From contig CAJTSJ010000024.1 in the NCBI GenBank assembly GCA_910578785.1, positions 1 to 40,455 of the forward strand: 40,455 nt of DNA, read 5' to 3'. Below, one piece after another: positions 1 to 7,448 of the stretch. The notes beneath the pieces were generated by a model. That model saw nothing but the letters and a program-made list of their open reading frames with translations. It had not been told where the DNA came from and searched no databases. The first letter of the stretch is position 1. Each line of letters starts with the position of its first letter. A program made the position numbers and the translations under genes. Source of the stretch: an uncultured Muribaculum sp. GTDB taxonomy: Bacteria > Bacteroidota > Bacteroidia > Bacteroidales > Muribaculaceae.

Positions 1-77
1 GAACAATTCATCAAACACTTTCGCTAATTTTGCACTTGCTTGTTGACTCTACAATCAAAAAAAAATTCGGTCCAAAT

Positions 78-110
78 TTTGCATATTTAAAAATTATGTC
101 TTAACTTTGC
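78..110 (+). promoter_or_regulatory. Bacteroidota-type promoter of the tRNA gene
   Basis: A TTTG (-33 type) at 78-81 and TAACTTTGC (-7 type, TAnnTTTG) at 102-110 are 20 bp apart, the usual geometry for the Bacteroidota primary sigma factor. The tRNA begins 18 bp after the -7 element. A second box-like TAATTTTGC at about 25-33 lies upstream without a clear partner. Confidence 0.6.
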
Positions 111-127
111 ACTCGCAAAACGGTAAT

Positions 128-204
128 GGCGGGATAGCTCAGTTGGTTAGAGCGTCGGATTCATAACCCGGAGGTCTCGAGTTCAATTCTCGATCCCGCT
201 ACCA
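128..204 (+). tRNA. tRNA-Met (anticodon CAT), elongator-like
   Basis: The cloverleaf folds with a 7-bp acceptor stem (128-134 with 194-200, first pair G-U), TA at positions 8-9, a D arm starting GCTC, an anticodon loop TTCATAA giving CAT, a T arm containing GTTCAATTC, discriminator A201 and an encoded CCA at 202-204. The anticodon stem has an A-C mismatch next to the loop. It lacks the consecutive G-C anticodon-stem pairs of initiator tRNA, so elongator methionine is preferred. A tRNA-Ile2 whose CAT is modified to lysidine cannot be fully excluded by eye. Confidence 0.9.
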
Positions 205-207
205 GCA

Positions 208-245
208 AAGGCGGTCGGTTCGCAAGAATCGACCGCCTTCCTTTT
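208..245 (+). terminator. Intrinsic terminator after the tRNA gene
   Basis: An 11-bp stem (210-220 with 227-237, one G-T pair) closes a 6-nt loop and is followed by a T-rich run at 238-245. It starts 5 nt after the tRNA CCA end, so it very likely ends the monocistronic tRNA transcript. Confidence 0.75.
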
Positions 246-406
246 ATCCCCCTTACCCCCATAGAATTTCAGCGGGTGTTACACAGATTTTGTAATGTAA
301 CGACTTTGACGGATATGCAAACGTTTGCTAAAACTGTCATTGACTATTGACAAGGGGAATGCGCCACATCCCTGCACTCGTCATATCTACAGTTAACTAC
401 AGTCTG

Positions 407-431
407 TAGGGACGTACGGTTCGTACGTCCG
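407..431. repeat. REP-like hairpin, left copy
   Basis: A 9-bp perfect stem (410-418 with 422-430) and a 3-nt loop form a compact palindrome. It is the inverted counterpart of 454-478. Confidence 0.6.
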
Positions 432-453
432 ACTTGATGCATTGGTTCTAAAG

Positions 454-478
454 CGGACGCACGAGCCGTGCGTCCCTA
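454..478. repeat. REP-like hairpin, right copy
   Basis: A 9-bp perfect stem (455-463 with 467-475) and a 3-nt loop. Compared with the left copy in the same orientation, the only stem difference is a T-A pair replaced by C-G, so both arms changed together and pairing is kept. Confidence 0.6.
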
Positions 479-625
479 CCGCCGATATTATTTTACTGCC
501 GTTACATTACAAAATCTGCTTAACGCCATGTAACGTTTGTAATGCCACAGCCTGTGCGACGTCCATGCCCCATTCTCCGGCCGTAAACATGACTACGCAG
601 AAATTTCGCTTTTTTTTGATTAATA

Positions 626-658
626 TTTGTGACGAAGCATAAATTGTCTTAAATTTGC
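626..658 (+). promoter_or_regulatory. Promoter of the fumarate reductase operon
   Basis: TTTG at 626-629 and TAAATTTGC at 650-658 are separated by 20 bp, a full match to the Bacteroidota -33/-7 pattern. The expected transcription start near 663 leaves a leader of about 65 nt before the cytochrome b start codon. Confidence 0.7.
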
Positions 659-729
659 ATAACAAACTGTTTTGATGATAATTTTTAAATCAATCATTTA
701 TAAATCTAATTTTTAATTTCTACACTACT

Positions 730-1737
730 ATGTGGTTAACAAGCTCATCTATAGGACGCAAGCTGGTGATGGCCATCACAGGTCTCTGCCTCGTCCTATT
801 TGTAACTTTTCACTGCTTGATGAACGCAGTAGCTATTGTCTATCCGGCAGCCTACAATGTCATTTGTGAGTTCCTCGGAGCTAACTGGTATGCATTGGTG
901 GCCTCGATAGGTCTCGCCACTCTGTTCATCTTCCACATCTGCTATGCAGTGTGGCTGACCCTCCAGAACCGCAAAGCCCGCGGTACTGACCGTTATGCCA
1001 TCAACAGCCGTCCGGCAACAGTTGAATGGTCGTCACAGAACATGCTCGTTCTTGGCATCGTGGTTCTTGCCTTCCTGGCCGTTCACATGATTCAGTTCTG
1101 GGCAAAGATGCAACTTGAGGAAATCCGCGGTTGCGAAGGCGTGATTCCCCCGTCGATGGGTACGCTCTTCATCCAGGAAGCATTCTCCTGCATCGCTACA
1201 CCTATTATATATATAATCGGCTTCGTAGCCCTCTGGTTCCACCTGAACCACGGCGTATGGTCAATGTTCCAGTCAATCGGTTGGGACAACAACAACTGGC
1301 TTCCCCGTCTTAAGACTATCGCCACATGGTGGACCTCAATCGTGGTTATTCTGTTCGTAGCACAGGCTATCGTGTTCACCTGCCTCGCTTCGTCGGACTA
1401 CTACAAGAACGACCCGACTCTCCGCGCACAGTACAAGGAAGTCATCGGCGAAAAGGTAGGCATCCCCGCCGACCGCTTCAGCTTCGAGTCGCTTCCCTCC
1501 GACAACGAGCTTCAGCAGGCTGAAGAACAGCTGTCGGCACTTGAAAACAACCCCTCCATGCAGGCACAGTACGGCGCTACTCCGGAAATGATCCAGCAAC
1601 AGCGCAAGATGATTGAAGGCTACCGCCAGGCAATCAAATTCGCAAACTACCTCAACAGCACCAACGCTGAGACAGAAGCCCCCGCAGTGGCTCCCGAAGC
1701 CGTTGAAACTCCTACCGAAACTCAACCAGCAAATTAA
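730..1737 (+). CDS. frdC: Fumarate reductase/succinate dehydrogenase cytochrome b subunit, with C-terminal extension
   Basis: This is the diheme cytochrome b membrane anchor that passes electrons between the menaquinone pool and the flavoprotein/iron-sulfur subunits; during fumarate respiration it oxidises menaquinol. Residues 1-220 hold five membrane spans with histidines at H28, H69, H119, H171 and H174, positions suited to heme b ligation and matching the b558 family. The usual family length is about 220-260 residues; this protein has 335. Residues 222-335 form a charged, glutamine- and glutamate-rich soluble tail ending in a proline/alanine/glutamate stretch. Eight nucleotides separate the stop from the flavoprotein start, so the two are co-transcribed. 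Direction (Frd or Sdh) cannot be told from sequence; Frd is inferred from an anaerobic lifestyle. Confidence 0.93.
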   Translation: MWLTSSSIGRKLVMAITGLCLVLFVTFHCLMNAVAIVYPAAYNVICEFLGANWYALVASIGLATLFIFHICYAVWLTLQNRKARGTDRYAINSRPATVEWSSQNMLVLGIVVLAFLAVHMIQFWAKMQLEEIRGCEGVIPPSMGTLFIQEAFSCIATPIIYIIGFVALWFHLNHGVWSMFQSIGWDNNNWLPRLKTIATWWTSIVVILFVAQAIVFTCLASSDYYKNDPTLRAQYKEVIGEKVGIPADRFSFESLPSDNELQQAEEQLSALENNPSMQAQYGATPEMIQQQRKMIEGYRQAIKFANYLNSTNAETEAPAVAPEAVETPTETQPAN

Positions 1738-1745
1738 TTAGCGAT

Positions 1746-3755
1746 ATGGAAAATACTAAAGACAACGTAAAAGTGATGAATCCGGCCGACTCTAAGATAC
1801 CGGAAGGTCCTATCGCTGAGAAATGGACCAACTACAAGGCTCATCAGAAACTCGTAAACCCCGCCAACAAGCGCCGTCTGAGCGTAATCGTCGTGGGTAC
1901 TGGTCTTGCCGGAGCTTCAGCAGCTTCGACTTTGGCTGAAATGGGATTTAATGTGCTCAACTTCTGCATCCAGGATTCACCCCGCCGCGCCCACTCCATC
2001 GCCGCGCAGGGTGGTATCAACGCCGCCAAGAACTATCAAAACGACGGCGACTCGGTGTACCGCCTCTTCTACGACACCGTAAAGGGTGGCGACTACCGTG
2101 CACGCGAGGCAAACGTATACCGTCTGGCAGAAGTGTCAAATAACATCATCGACCAGTGCGTGGCACAGGGAGTTCCCTTCGCCCGCGAATACGGAGGCCT
2201 GCTCGCCAACCGTTCATTCGGAGGCGCACAGGTGTCACGTACATTCTATGCAAAGGGTCAGACCGGACAGCAACTTCTTCTCGGCGCATACTCTTCGCTC
2301 AACCGCCAGATTGAACTCGGCAAGGTGAAGAGCTTCAACCGCTACGAGATGCACGACGTGGTCATGATCGACGGACGCGCACGCGGTATCATCGCCAAGA
2401 ACCTCGTCACAGGCAAGTTCGAGCGCTTCTCGGCACACGCCGTAGTAATCGCCACCGGCGGTTACGGAAACGCCTACTTCCTGTCAACCAACGCCATGGG
2501 CTGTAACTGTTCGGCCGCCATGGCTTGCTACCGCAAGGGAGCCTACTTCGCTAACCCCGCCTACGTGCAGATTCACCCGACATGTATCCCCGTTCACGGC
2601 GACCAGCAGTCGAAGCTTACACTTATGTCCGAATCGCTCCGTAACGACGGACGTATATGGGTGCCGAAAAAGCTCGAAGACGCCAAGAAGCTCCAGTCAG
2701 GCGAAATCCAGGGCTGGCAGATTCCCGAAGAGGACCGCGACTACTATCTGGAACGCCGTTATCCGGCATTCGGCAACCTCGTTCCCCGCGACGTAGCATC
2801 ACGCGCCGCCAAGGAACGTTGCGACGCAGGCTTCGGCGTTAACAACACCGGCCTTGCCGTGTTCCTCGACTTCTCCGACGCCATCAACCGTCTGGGAATC
2901 GACGTAGTGCGCCAGCGCTACGGCAACCTCTTCGACATGTACGAAGAAATCACCGACGTCAATCCGGGCGAACTTGGAGCTGAAATCAACGGCTACAACT
3001 ACTACAACCCGATGATGATATTCCCGGCTATCCACTACACCATGGGAGGTATCTGGGTAGACTACGAACTCCAGACTTCGCTGAAGGGTCTGTTCGCCAT
3101 CGGCGAATGTAACTTCTCCGACCACGGCGCCAACCGCCTCGGTGCATCCGCCCTCATGCAGGGTCTTGCCGACGGATATTTCGTGCTCCCCTACACTATC
3201 CAGAACTATCTGTCAGACCAGATTTCAGTTCCCTGCCCCGGAACCGACGGCAAGGAATTCGACGAGGCTGAAGCCAAGTGTATCAAGGCACAGGCAGAAC
3301 TTCTCAAGATTCAGGGCAAGCGTTCGGTAGACTCCATCCACAAGGAACTCGGCCACATCATGTGGGAGTACGTGGGTATGGCACGCACCAAGGAAAGTCT
3401 CACCACCGCGCTCGAGAAGCTGAAAGCTCTCCGCAAGGAATTCGAGACCAACCTCTACGTTCCCGGCGCCGCCGAAGGCATGAATGTGGAACTTGACAAG
3501 GCATTCCGTCTGAAAGACTTCATCACCATGGGCGAACTCGTGGCTTACGACGCACTCAACCGCAACGAAAGCTGTGGCGGTCACTTCCGCGAAGAGTACC
3601 AGACTGAAGAAGGCGAAGCCAAGCGCGACGACGAACACTACTTCTACGTAGCATGCTGGGATTACCAAGGATCAGACGAAAAAGCACCCGAGCTTATCAA
3701 GGAACCGCTCCACTACGAAGCAATCAAGGTACAGACTCGTAACTATAAGTCATAA
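1746..3755 (+). CDS. frdA: Fumarate reductase/succinate dehydrogenase flavoprotein subunit
   Basis: This is the catalytic FAD subunit interconverting fumarate and succinate on the cytoplasmic face of the membrane. A dinucleotide-binding GxGxxG motif (VGTGLAG) lies at residues 50-56. The HSIAAQGG motif follows, and H83 is the expected covalent FAD attachment residue. A substrate-site HPT motif lies in the middle of the protein and a GGIWVD...GLFAIGE segment contacts FAD further on. Length (669 aa) fits the Bacteroidota/epsilonproteobacterial type, somewhat longer than E. coli FrdA. The N-terminal 45 residues before the FAD fold are polar and typical of this clade. It is the second gene of a C-A-B operon, 31 nt before the iron-sulfur subunit. 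Confidence 0.96.
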   Translation: MENTKDNVKVMNPADSKIPEGPIAEKWTNYKAHQKLVNPANKRRLSVIVVGTGLAGASAASTLAEMGFNVLNFCIQDSPRRAHSIAAQGGINAAKNYQNDGDSVYRLFYDTVKGGDYRAREANVYRLAEVSNNIIDQCVAQGVPFAREYGGLLANRSFGGAQVSRTFYAKGQTGQQLLLGAYSSLNRQIELGKVKSFNRYEMHDVVMIDGRARGIIAKNLVTGKFERFSAHAVVIATGGYGNAYFLSTNAMGCNCSAAMACYRKGAYFANPAYVQIHPTCIPVHGDQQSKLTLMSESLRNDGRIWVPKKLEDAKKLQSGEIQGWQIPEEDRDYYLERRYPAFGNLVPRDVASRAAKERCDAGFGVNNTGLAVFLDFSDAINRLGIDVVRQRYGNLFDMYEEITDVNPGELGAEINGYNYYNPMMIFPAIHYTMGGIWVDYELQTSLKGLFAIGECNFSDHGANRLGASALMQGLADGYFVLPYTIQNYLSDQISVPCPGTDGKEFDEAEAKCIKAQAELLKIQGKRSVDSIHKELGHIMWEYVGMARTKESLTTALEKLKALRKEFETNLYVPGAAEGMNVELDKAFRLKDFITMGELVAYDALNRNESCGGHFREEYQTEEGEAKRDDEHYFYVACWDYQGSDEKAPELIKEPLHYEAIKVQTRNYKS

Positions 3756-3786
3756 TTCTTTCACATCACAAGTAAAGTAAACTCAA

Positions 3787-4536
3787 ATGTCAAAAATATC
3801 TGTAAATCTCAAAGTTTGGCGTCAAGCCGGACCAAAGGAAAAAGGCGAGTTCAAGACTTATACGGTTGACACTGATACCGACACCTCTTTCCTTGAAACT
3901 CTCGACATACTTAACGAACAGCTCGTCAACAACCACGAAGAGCCCATAGTATTCGACCACGACTGCCGTGAAGGTATCTGCGGTATGTGCTCGCTGTACA
4001 TCAACGGACATCCCCACGGTCCGGCCACCGGAGCCACCACCTGCCAGCTGTACATGCGTCGTTTCAAAGACGGCGAGACTATCACAGTAGAGCCTTGGCG
4101 CTCGGCCGCGTTCCCCGTGATCAAAGACCTTATGGTTGACCGCAACGCGTTCGACAAGATTCAGCAGGCCGGCGGTTACGTATCGTTCAACTGCGGAGGC
4201 GCACAGGATGCCAACAACCTTCCCATCTCCAAGATCAACGCCGACCTCGCCATGGACGCCGCCACATGTATCGGTTGCGGTGCCTGCGTAGCTGCATGTA
4301 AGAACGGTTCGGCAATGCTGTTCGTATCGGCCAAGGTAAGCCAGTTCGCACTCCTTCCCCAGGGCCAGATCGAACGCGCACGCCGTGCACGCGCCATGGT
4401 GAAAAAGATGGACGAACTCGGATTCGGCAACTGCACCAACACCGGTGCCTGCGCCGCCGAATGTCCGAAGTGCATCTCGCTCTCCAACATCGCCCGCCTG
4501 AACCGCGAATTCATCAAAGCAAAGCTCAAGGACTAA
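3787..4536 (+). CDS. frdB: Fumarate reductase/succinate dehydrogenase iron-sulfur subunit
   Basis: This subunit carries electrons between the cytochrome b hemes and FAD. The N-terminal ferredoxin domain has [2Fe-2S] ligands C60, C65, C68 and C86. The C-terminal domain has a CxxCxxCxxxC set at C161, C164, C167 and C171, and a second group at C216, C222, C226 and C229; together they supply the [4Fe-4S] and [3Fe-4S] clusters. All expected cysteines are present. It is the last gene of the operon and is followed by a strong terminator at 4575-4616. Confidence 0.96.
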   Translation: MSKISVNLKVWRQAGPKEKGEFKTYTVDTDTDTSFLETLDILNEQLVNNHEEPIVFDHDCREGICGMCSLYINGHPHGPATGATTCQLYMRRFKDGETITVEPWRSAAFPVIKDLMVDRNAFDKIQQAGGYVSFNCGGAQDANNLPISKINADLAMDAATCIGCGACVAACKNGSAMLFVSAKVSQFALLPQGQIERARRARAMVKKMDELGFGNCTNTGACAAECPKCISLSNIARLNREFIKAKLKD

Positions 4537-4574
4537 TGTCCTGACAGACCCCCTCGAGGGGCCATAGCTATCAG

Positions 4575-4616
4575 GTTAGTGGAATAGTCAGTTTTGACTA
4601 TTCCACTAACTTTTTT
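4575..4616 (+). terminator. Terminator of the fumarate reductase operon
   Basis: A perfect 16-bp stem (4575-4590 with 4595-4610) closes a 4-nt loop and is followed by six T residues. It lies 39 nt after the frdB stop. A smaller G/C hairpin (CCCCTCGAGGGG) precedes it. Confidence 0.9.
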
Positions 4617-4683
4617 ATATCTTTTAAGTCGTATCGGTGGTTTTTCGACGATAAAAAGTTAGAGAATCTCCTAAATATTTTCG

Positions 4684-4692
4684 TAACTTTGT
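4684..4692 (+). promoter_or_regulatory. Probable -7 element upstream of the DUF4494 gene
   Basis: TAACTTTGT matches TAnnTTTG. The -33 partner is weak (a GTTAG-like stretch near 4658-4662). The leader to the start codon at 4785 would be about 88 nt, and no clear RNA motif was recognised in it. Confidence 0.45.
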
Positions 4693-4784
4693 ATAGTGCA
4701 TTTCCCGCACAGGCGCCACCTTACGGCATAATGCGCATGCGATTTAATCAAAATAATTAATAAACAACAGATTATACACTATCT

Positions 4785-5240
4785 ATGAGCAATTGGTTTG
4801 AATGCAAAGTACGCTATGATAAATTGATGGAAGACGGAAAGCAGAAAAAAGTCAACGAGCCGTATCTGGTCGACGCCCTGAGCTTTACCGAAGCCGAAGC
4901 ACGCATCATCGAGGAAATCACCCCGTTCATCTCAGGCGACTTCTCAATCTCAGCCGTCAAGCGCACCAACTTCACTGAAATATTCTGGGACGACTCCGCC
5001 GACAAGTGGTATCACGTAAAAGTCAACTTCATCACCATCGACGAGAAGACTGCCGTGGAAAAGAAAACCACATCCCACATATTGGTTGCCGCCAACAATT
5101 TCCGCGAAGCTCTCGACAGCTTTATGGAAGGCATGAAAGGCACAATGGCCGATTTTGAAATAAACACCATAGCCGAAACGACCATCATGGACGTGTTCAA
5201 GGCCAAACTTGAGTCGACATCGCCTAACCGCGAGAATTAA
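4785..5240 (+). CDS. DUF4494 domain-containing protein
   Basis: A cytoplasmic protein of 151 residues that resembles the DUF4494 family found in Bacteroidota; no biochemical role is known to me. The family start MSNWFECKVRYDK is followed by a mixed alpha/beta pattern with charged residues throughout, no signal peptide, no membrane span and no metal-binding cysteine set. Its TAA stop shares its last A with the ATG of the YggS-type gene, so the two are probably translationally coupled and may function together. The assignment rests on recalled family resemblance, not on a search. Confidence 0.8.
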   Translation: MSNWFECKVRYDKLMEDGKQKKVNEPYLVDALSFTEAEARIIEEITPFISGDFSISAVKRTNFTEIFWDDSADKWYHVKVNFITIDEKTAVEKKTTSHILVAANNFREALDSFMEGMKGTMADFEINTIAETTIMDVFKAKLESTSPNREN

Positions 5241-5911
5241 TGGAAAACATCGCCGGACATATCAGTTCCATAAAAGCAAGCCTGCCCGACAGCGTGACTC
5301 TCGTGGCCGTAAGCAAATTCCATCCCGTGGATGTCGTGATGAAAGCTTACGAAGCCGGACAGAGGGTCTTCGGCGAAAGCAGGGCCACCGAATTGAAGCA
5401 AAAGGCCCTCGCCATGCCTTCGGACATCGAGTGGCACTTCATCGGCCACCTTCAGACCAACAAGGTCAGGATGATAATACCCTACGTCAGCCTGATACAA
5501 AGCATCGACTCGGAGCGACTGCTGCGCCTGGTCAGCGACGAGGCCGTACGTGCCGGACGCGTCGTCGACGTGCTGTTGCAGGTACATGTGGCCAAAGAAG
5601 AGACCAAATTCGGATTTACACCTGAGGAACTCATCGACTTCGCCTCGAAGTGGGACAGGAACTCCACGCCCGGAGTGCGCGTCAGAGGAGTCATGGGCAT
5701 GGCCTCAAATGTCGACGACGACAACCGCATACGCCGAGACTTCCTCGACATAGCCGATGCGTTCAAGGCACTTGCCGACGGGCCGATGGCCGATGCCGGC
5801 GCGTTTGACACGATAAGCATGGGCATGAGCCACGACTACCTTATGGCCGTCGAATGCGGAAGCAACATGGTCAGAATAGGAACTACAATATTCGGAGAAC
5901 GTGAATATTAA
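5240..5911 (+). CDS. yggS: YggS/PLPBP family pyridoxal phosphate homeostasis protein
   Basis: This is a single-domain alanine-racemase-like TIM barrel that binds pyridoxal 5'-phosphate and buffers free PLP; family members affect amino-acid and vitamin B6 balance and have no firmly assigned catalytic reaction. PLP is expected on K26 (motif AVSKFHP). The family signatures FGESR, WHFIGHLQTNK and a C-terminal SMGMSHDY...GSNMVRIGTTIFG are present. Length (223 aa) is normal. The ATG overlaps the preceding stop by one base. Confidence 0.92.
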   Translation: MENIAGHISSIKASLPDSVTLVAVSKFHPVDVVMKAYEAGQRVFGESRATELKQKALAMPSDIEWHFIGHLQTNKVRMIIPYVSLIQSIDSERLLRLVSDEAVRAGRVVDVLLQVHVAKEETKFGFTPEELIDFASKWDRNSTPGVRVRGVMGMASNVDDDNRIRRDFLDIADAFKALADGPMADAGAFDTISMGMSHDYLMAVECGSNMVRIGTTIFGEREY

Positions 5912-5928
5912 CCGACATCACCCGAACG

Positions 5929-5967
5929 GACACGCTAAGATTATGTTTTTAAGCATAATTGCGTGTC
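5929..5967. other. Imperfect hairpin between yggS and the transporter gene
   Basis: GACACGC at 5929-5935 pairs with GCGTGTC at 5961-5967, and an inner ATTATG/CATAAT pairs at 5940-5945 and 5954-5959. No T tail follows on the plus strand; an A-run lies just downstream. It could be a weak terminator for the yggS transcript or a regulatory structure. Confidence 0.35.
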
Positions 5968-5984
5968 AGATGAAAAAAAATCTC

Positions 5985-5993
5985 TAATTTTAC
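5985..5993 (+). promoter_or_regulatory. Possible -7 element of the transporter-transketolase unit
   Basis: TAATTTTAC is a one-base variant of the TAnnTTTG pattern. An ATTG-like -33 candidate lies 23 bp upstream. The leader to the start at 6048 would be about 50 nt and A/T-rich. Confidence 0.35.
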
Positions 5994-6047
5994 GGAATTA
6001 ACCAAATATCATTAAAATCACAGTAAATAATAAATTAACTAACCACA

Positions 6048-7403
6048 ATGGAAACAGCAAAAAGTAATTCTAACGGTCGGTTGATAGCAATCATTGCGAT
6101 GTTCTTCCTGTTCGCCATGATTTCTTTCGTTACTAACCTTGCCGCCCCCATCGGCACAATCTGGGGATTTAAGTTTGCCGGCAACAGCGTGCTCGGCATG
6201 ATGGGCAACATGATGAACTTCCTGGCATACCTGTTCATGGGTATTCCGGCCGGTAATCTTCTCGTCAAAATAGGCTATAAGAAGACCGCACTCTGGGCCA
6301 TGGGCGTAGGTGTGATCGGTCTTTTCGTTCAATATCTGTCAAGCGTAGTGGGAGCAGACTCAGTAGTGTGCGAGATTGCCGGAAGCGCAGTGACACTCAA
6401 CTTCTTCGTCTATCTGCTTGGCGCATTCATCTGCGGTTTCTGCGTATGTATGCTCAATACAGTCGTTAACCCGATGCTCAACCTCCTCGGCGGAGGCGGC
6501 AACAAGGGCAACCAGCTTATCCAGTCGGGCGGCGCTCTGAACTCCCTGTCAGGAACCCTGACTCCGTTCTTCGTAGGCGCACTCATCGGAACCCTTACCC
6601 CGCAGACAGCCATGGGCGACGTAGCTCCGCTGTTGTTCATCGCCATGGGCGTGTTCGTGGCCGCGTTCATCATCATCTCGTTCGTAGCCATTCCCGAACC
6701 CAACAAGTCGGCTATAGGCAAGAAAGTCAAATACAGCCACTCGCCATGGAACTTCCGCCACACCGTGTTCGGCGTTATCGGCATCTTCTTCTATGTAGGT
6801 ATTGAAATCGGTATCCCCGGGACTCTCAACTTCTATCTTGCCGACCAGAGCGCCAATGGTGCAGGCGTGGTAGGCGAGGCATCGACCATAGCCGGAGCCA
6901 TCGTGGCCATCTACTGGCTGTTCATGCTTGTCGGACGCACACTGTCGGGCTTCATAAGCGGAACCGTATCGACAAGAGCACAGATGATTACCGTATCAGC
7001 CGTAGCCATCCTTCTCGTGGTGTGCGCGATCCTTATCCCCAAAACGTCTACGCTTCCCGTTCCTGAATTCATCTATTCAGGCGGTGCCACCGTGCCTGTA
7101 AGCGCATTCCTGCTCATTCTCTGCGGTCTCTGCACATCAGTAATGTGGGGCGGTATCTTCAACCTCGCAGTCGAAGGTCTCGGCAAGTACACTGCCCAGG
7201 CATCAGGCATCTTCATGATGATGGTGGTCGGCGGCGGTATCATGCCCCTTATCCAGAACGCCATCGCCGGCGCCGCAGGCTACATGGCAAGTTACTGGCT
7301 GATCGTGGCAATGCTCGCTTATCTGCTCTTCTTCGGCCTCGTAGGATGCAAGAACGTCAACCGCGACATACCCGTCGACGACGAAGTGGAAAATGCTCTG
7401 TAA
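6048..7403 (+). CDS. MFS sugar transporter, FHS (FucP-like) type
   Basis: This is an inner-membrane major facilitator carrier of 451 residues with about 12 hydrophobic spans and a short polar N-terminus. The half-one region contains an NTVVNPMLNLLG segment resembling the NPYI...LG motif of fucose/glucose-galactose proton symporters, followed by a QSGGALNSLSGTLTPFF stretch with the same feel as the FHS family. The 45-nt gap to transketolase suggests a pentose or related sugar as substrate, but that is inference from context only. Substrate specificity cannot be read from the sequence. Confidence 0.8.
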   Translation: METAKSNSNGRLIAIIAMFFLFAMISFVTNLAAPIGTIWGFKFAGNSVLGMMGNMMNFLAYLFMGIPAGNLLVKIGYKKTALWAMGVGVIGLFVQYLSSVVGADSVVCEIAGSAVTLNFFVYLLGAFICGFCVCMLNTVVNPMLNLLGGGGNKGNQLIQSGGALNSLSGTLTPFFVGALIGTLTPQTAMGDVAPLLFIAMGVFVAAFIIISFVAIPEPNKSAIGKKVKYSHSPWNFRHTVFGVIGIFFYVGIEIGIPGTLNFYLADQSANGAGVVGEASTIAGAIVAIYWLFMLVGRTLSGFISGTVSTRAQMITVSAVAILLVVCAILIPKTSTLPVPEFIYSGGATVPVSAFLLILCGLCTSVMWGGIFNLAVEGLGKYTAQASGIFMMMVVGGGIMPLIQNAIAGAAGYMASYWLIVAMLAYLLFFGLVGCKNVNRDIPVDDEVENAL

Positions 7404-7448
7404 CATAACCATAATCACCTAATAATAACCAAATCAAAAACTTTATTT

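Larger units (their letters stand above)
275..527. repeat. MITE/REP-like non-coding element with terminal inverted repeats
   Basis: Two 28-nt arms at 275-302 and 500-527 are inverted copies matching at about 25 of 28 positions. Between them lie two REP-like hairpins (407-431 and 454-478) and a 13-bp palindrome at 397-409. No plausible protein is encoded inside; a 66-codon open frame starting at 442 has no recognisable content. The shape fits a non-autonomous mobile or REP/BIME-type element mobilised in trans. No transposase or RAYT gene is in the window and no clear target-site duplication is visible. With its flanks this accounts for most of the 525-nt gap between the tRNA and the fumarate reductase operon. 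Confidence 0.55.

Noticed and set aside
442..642. Open frame of 66 codons in the tRNA-frdC gap
   Set aside because: It runs through a REP-like hairpin and an inverted-repeat arm, has no family resemblance and an unusual composition; it is better explained by the non-coding element.
5929..5967. Hairpin after yggS as a standard terminator
   Set aside because: No T tail follows on the plus strand; it is listed only as a structure of unknown role.
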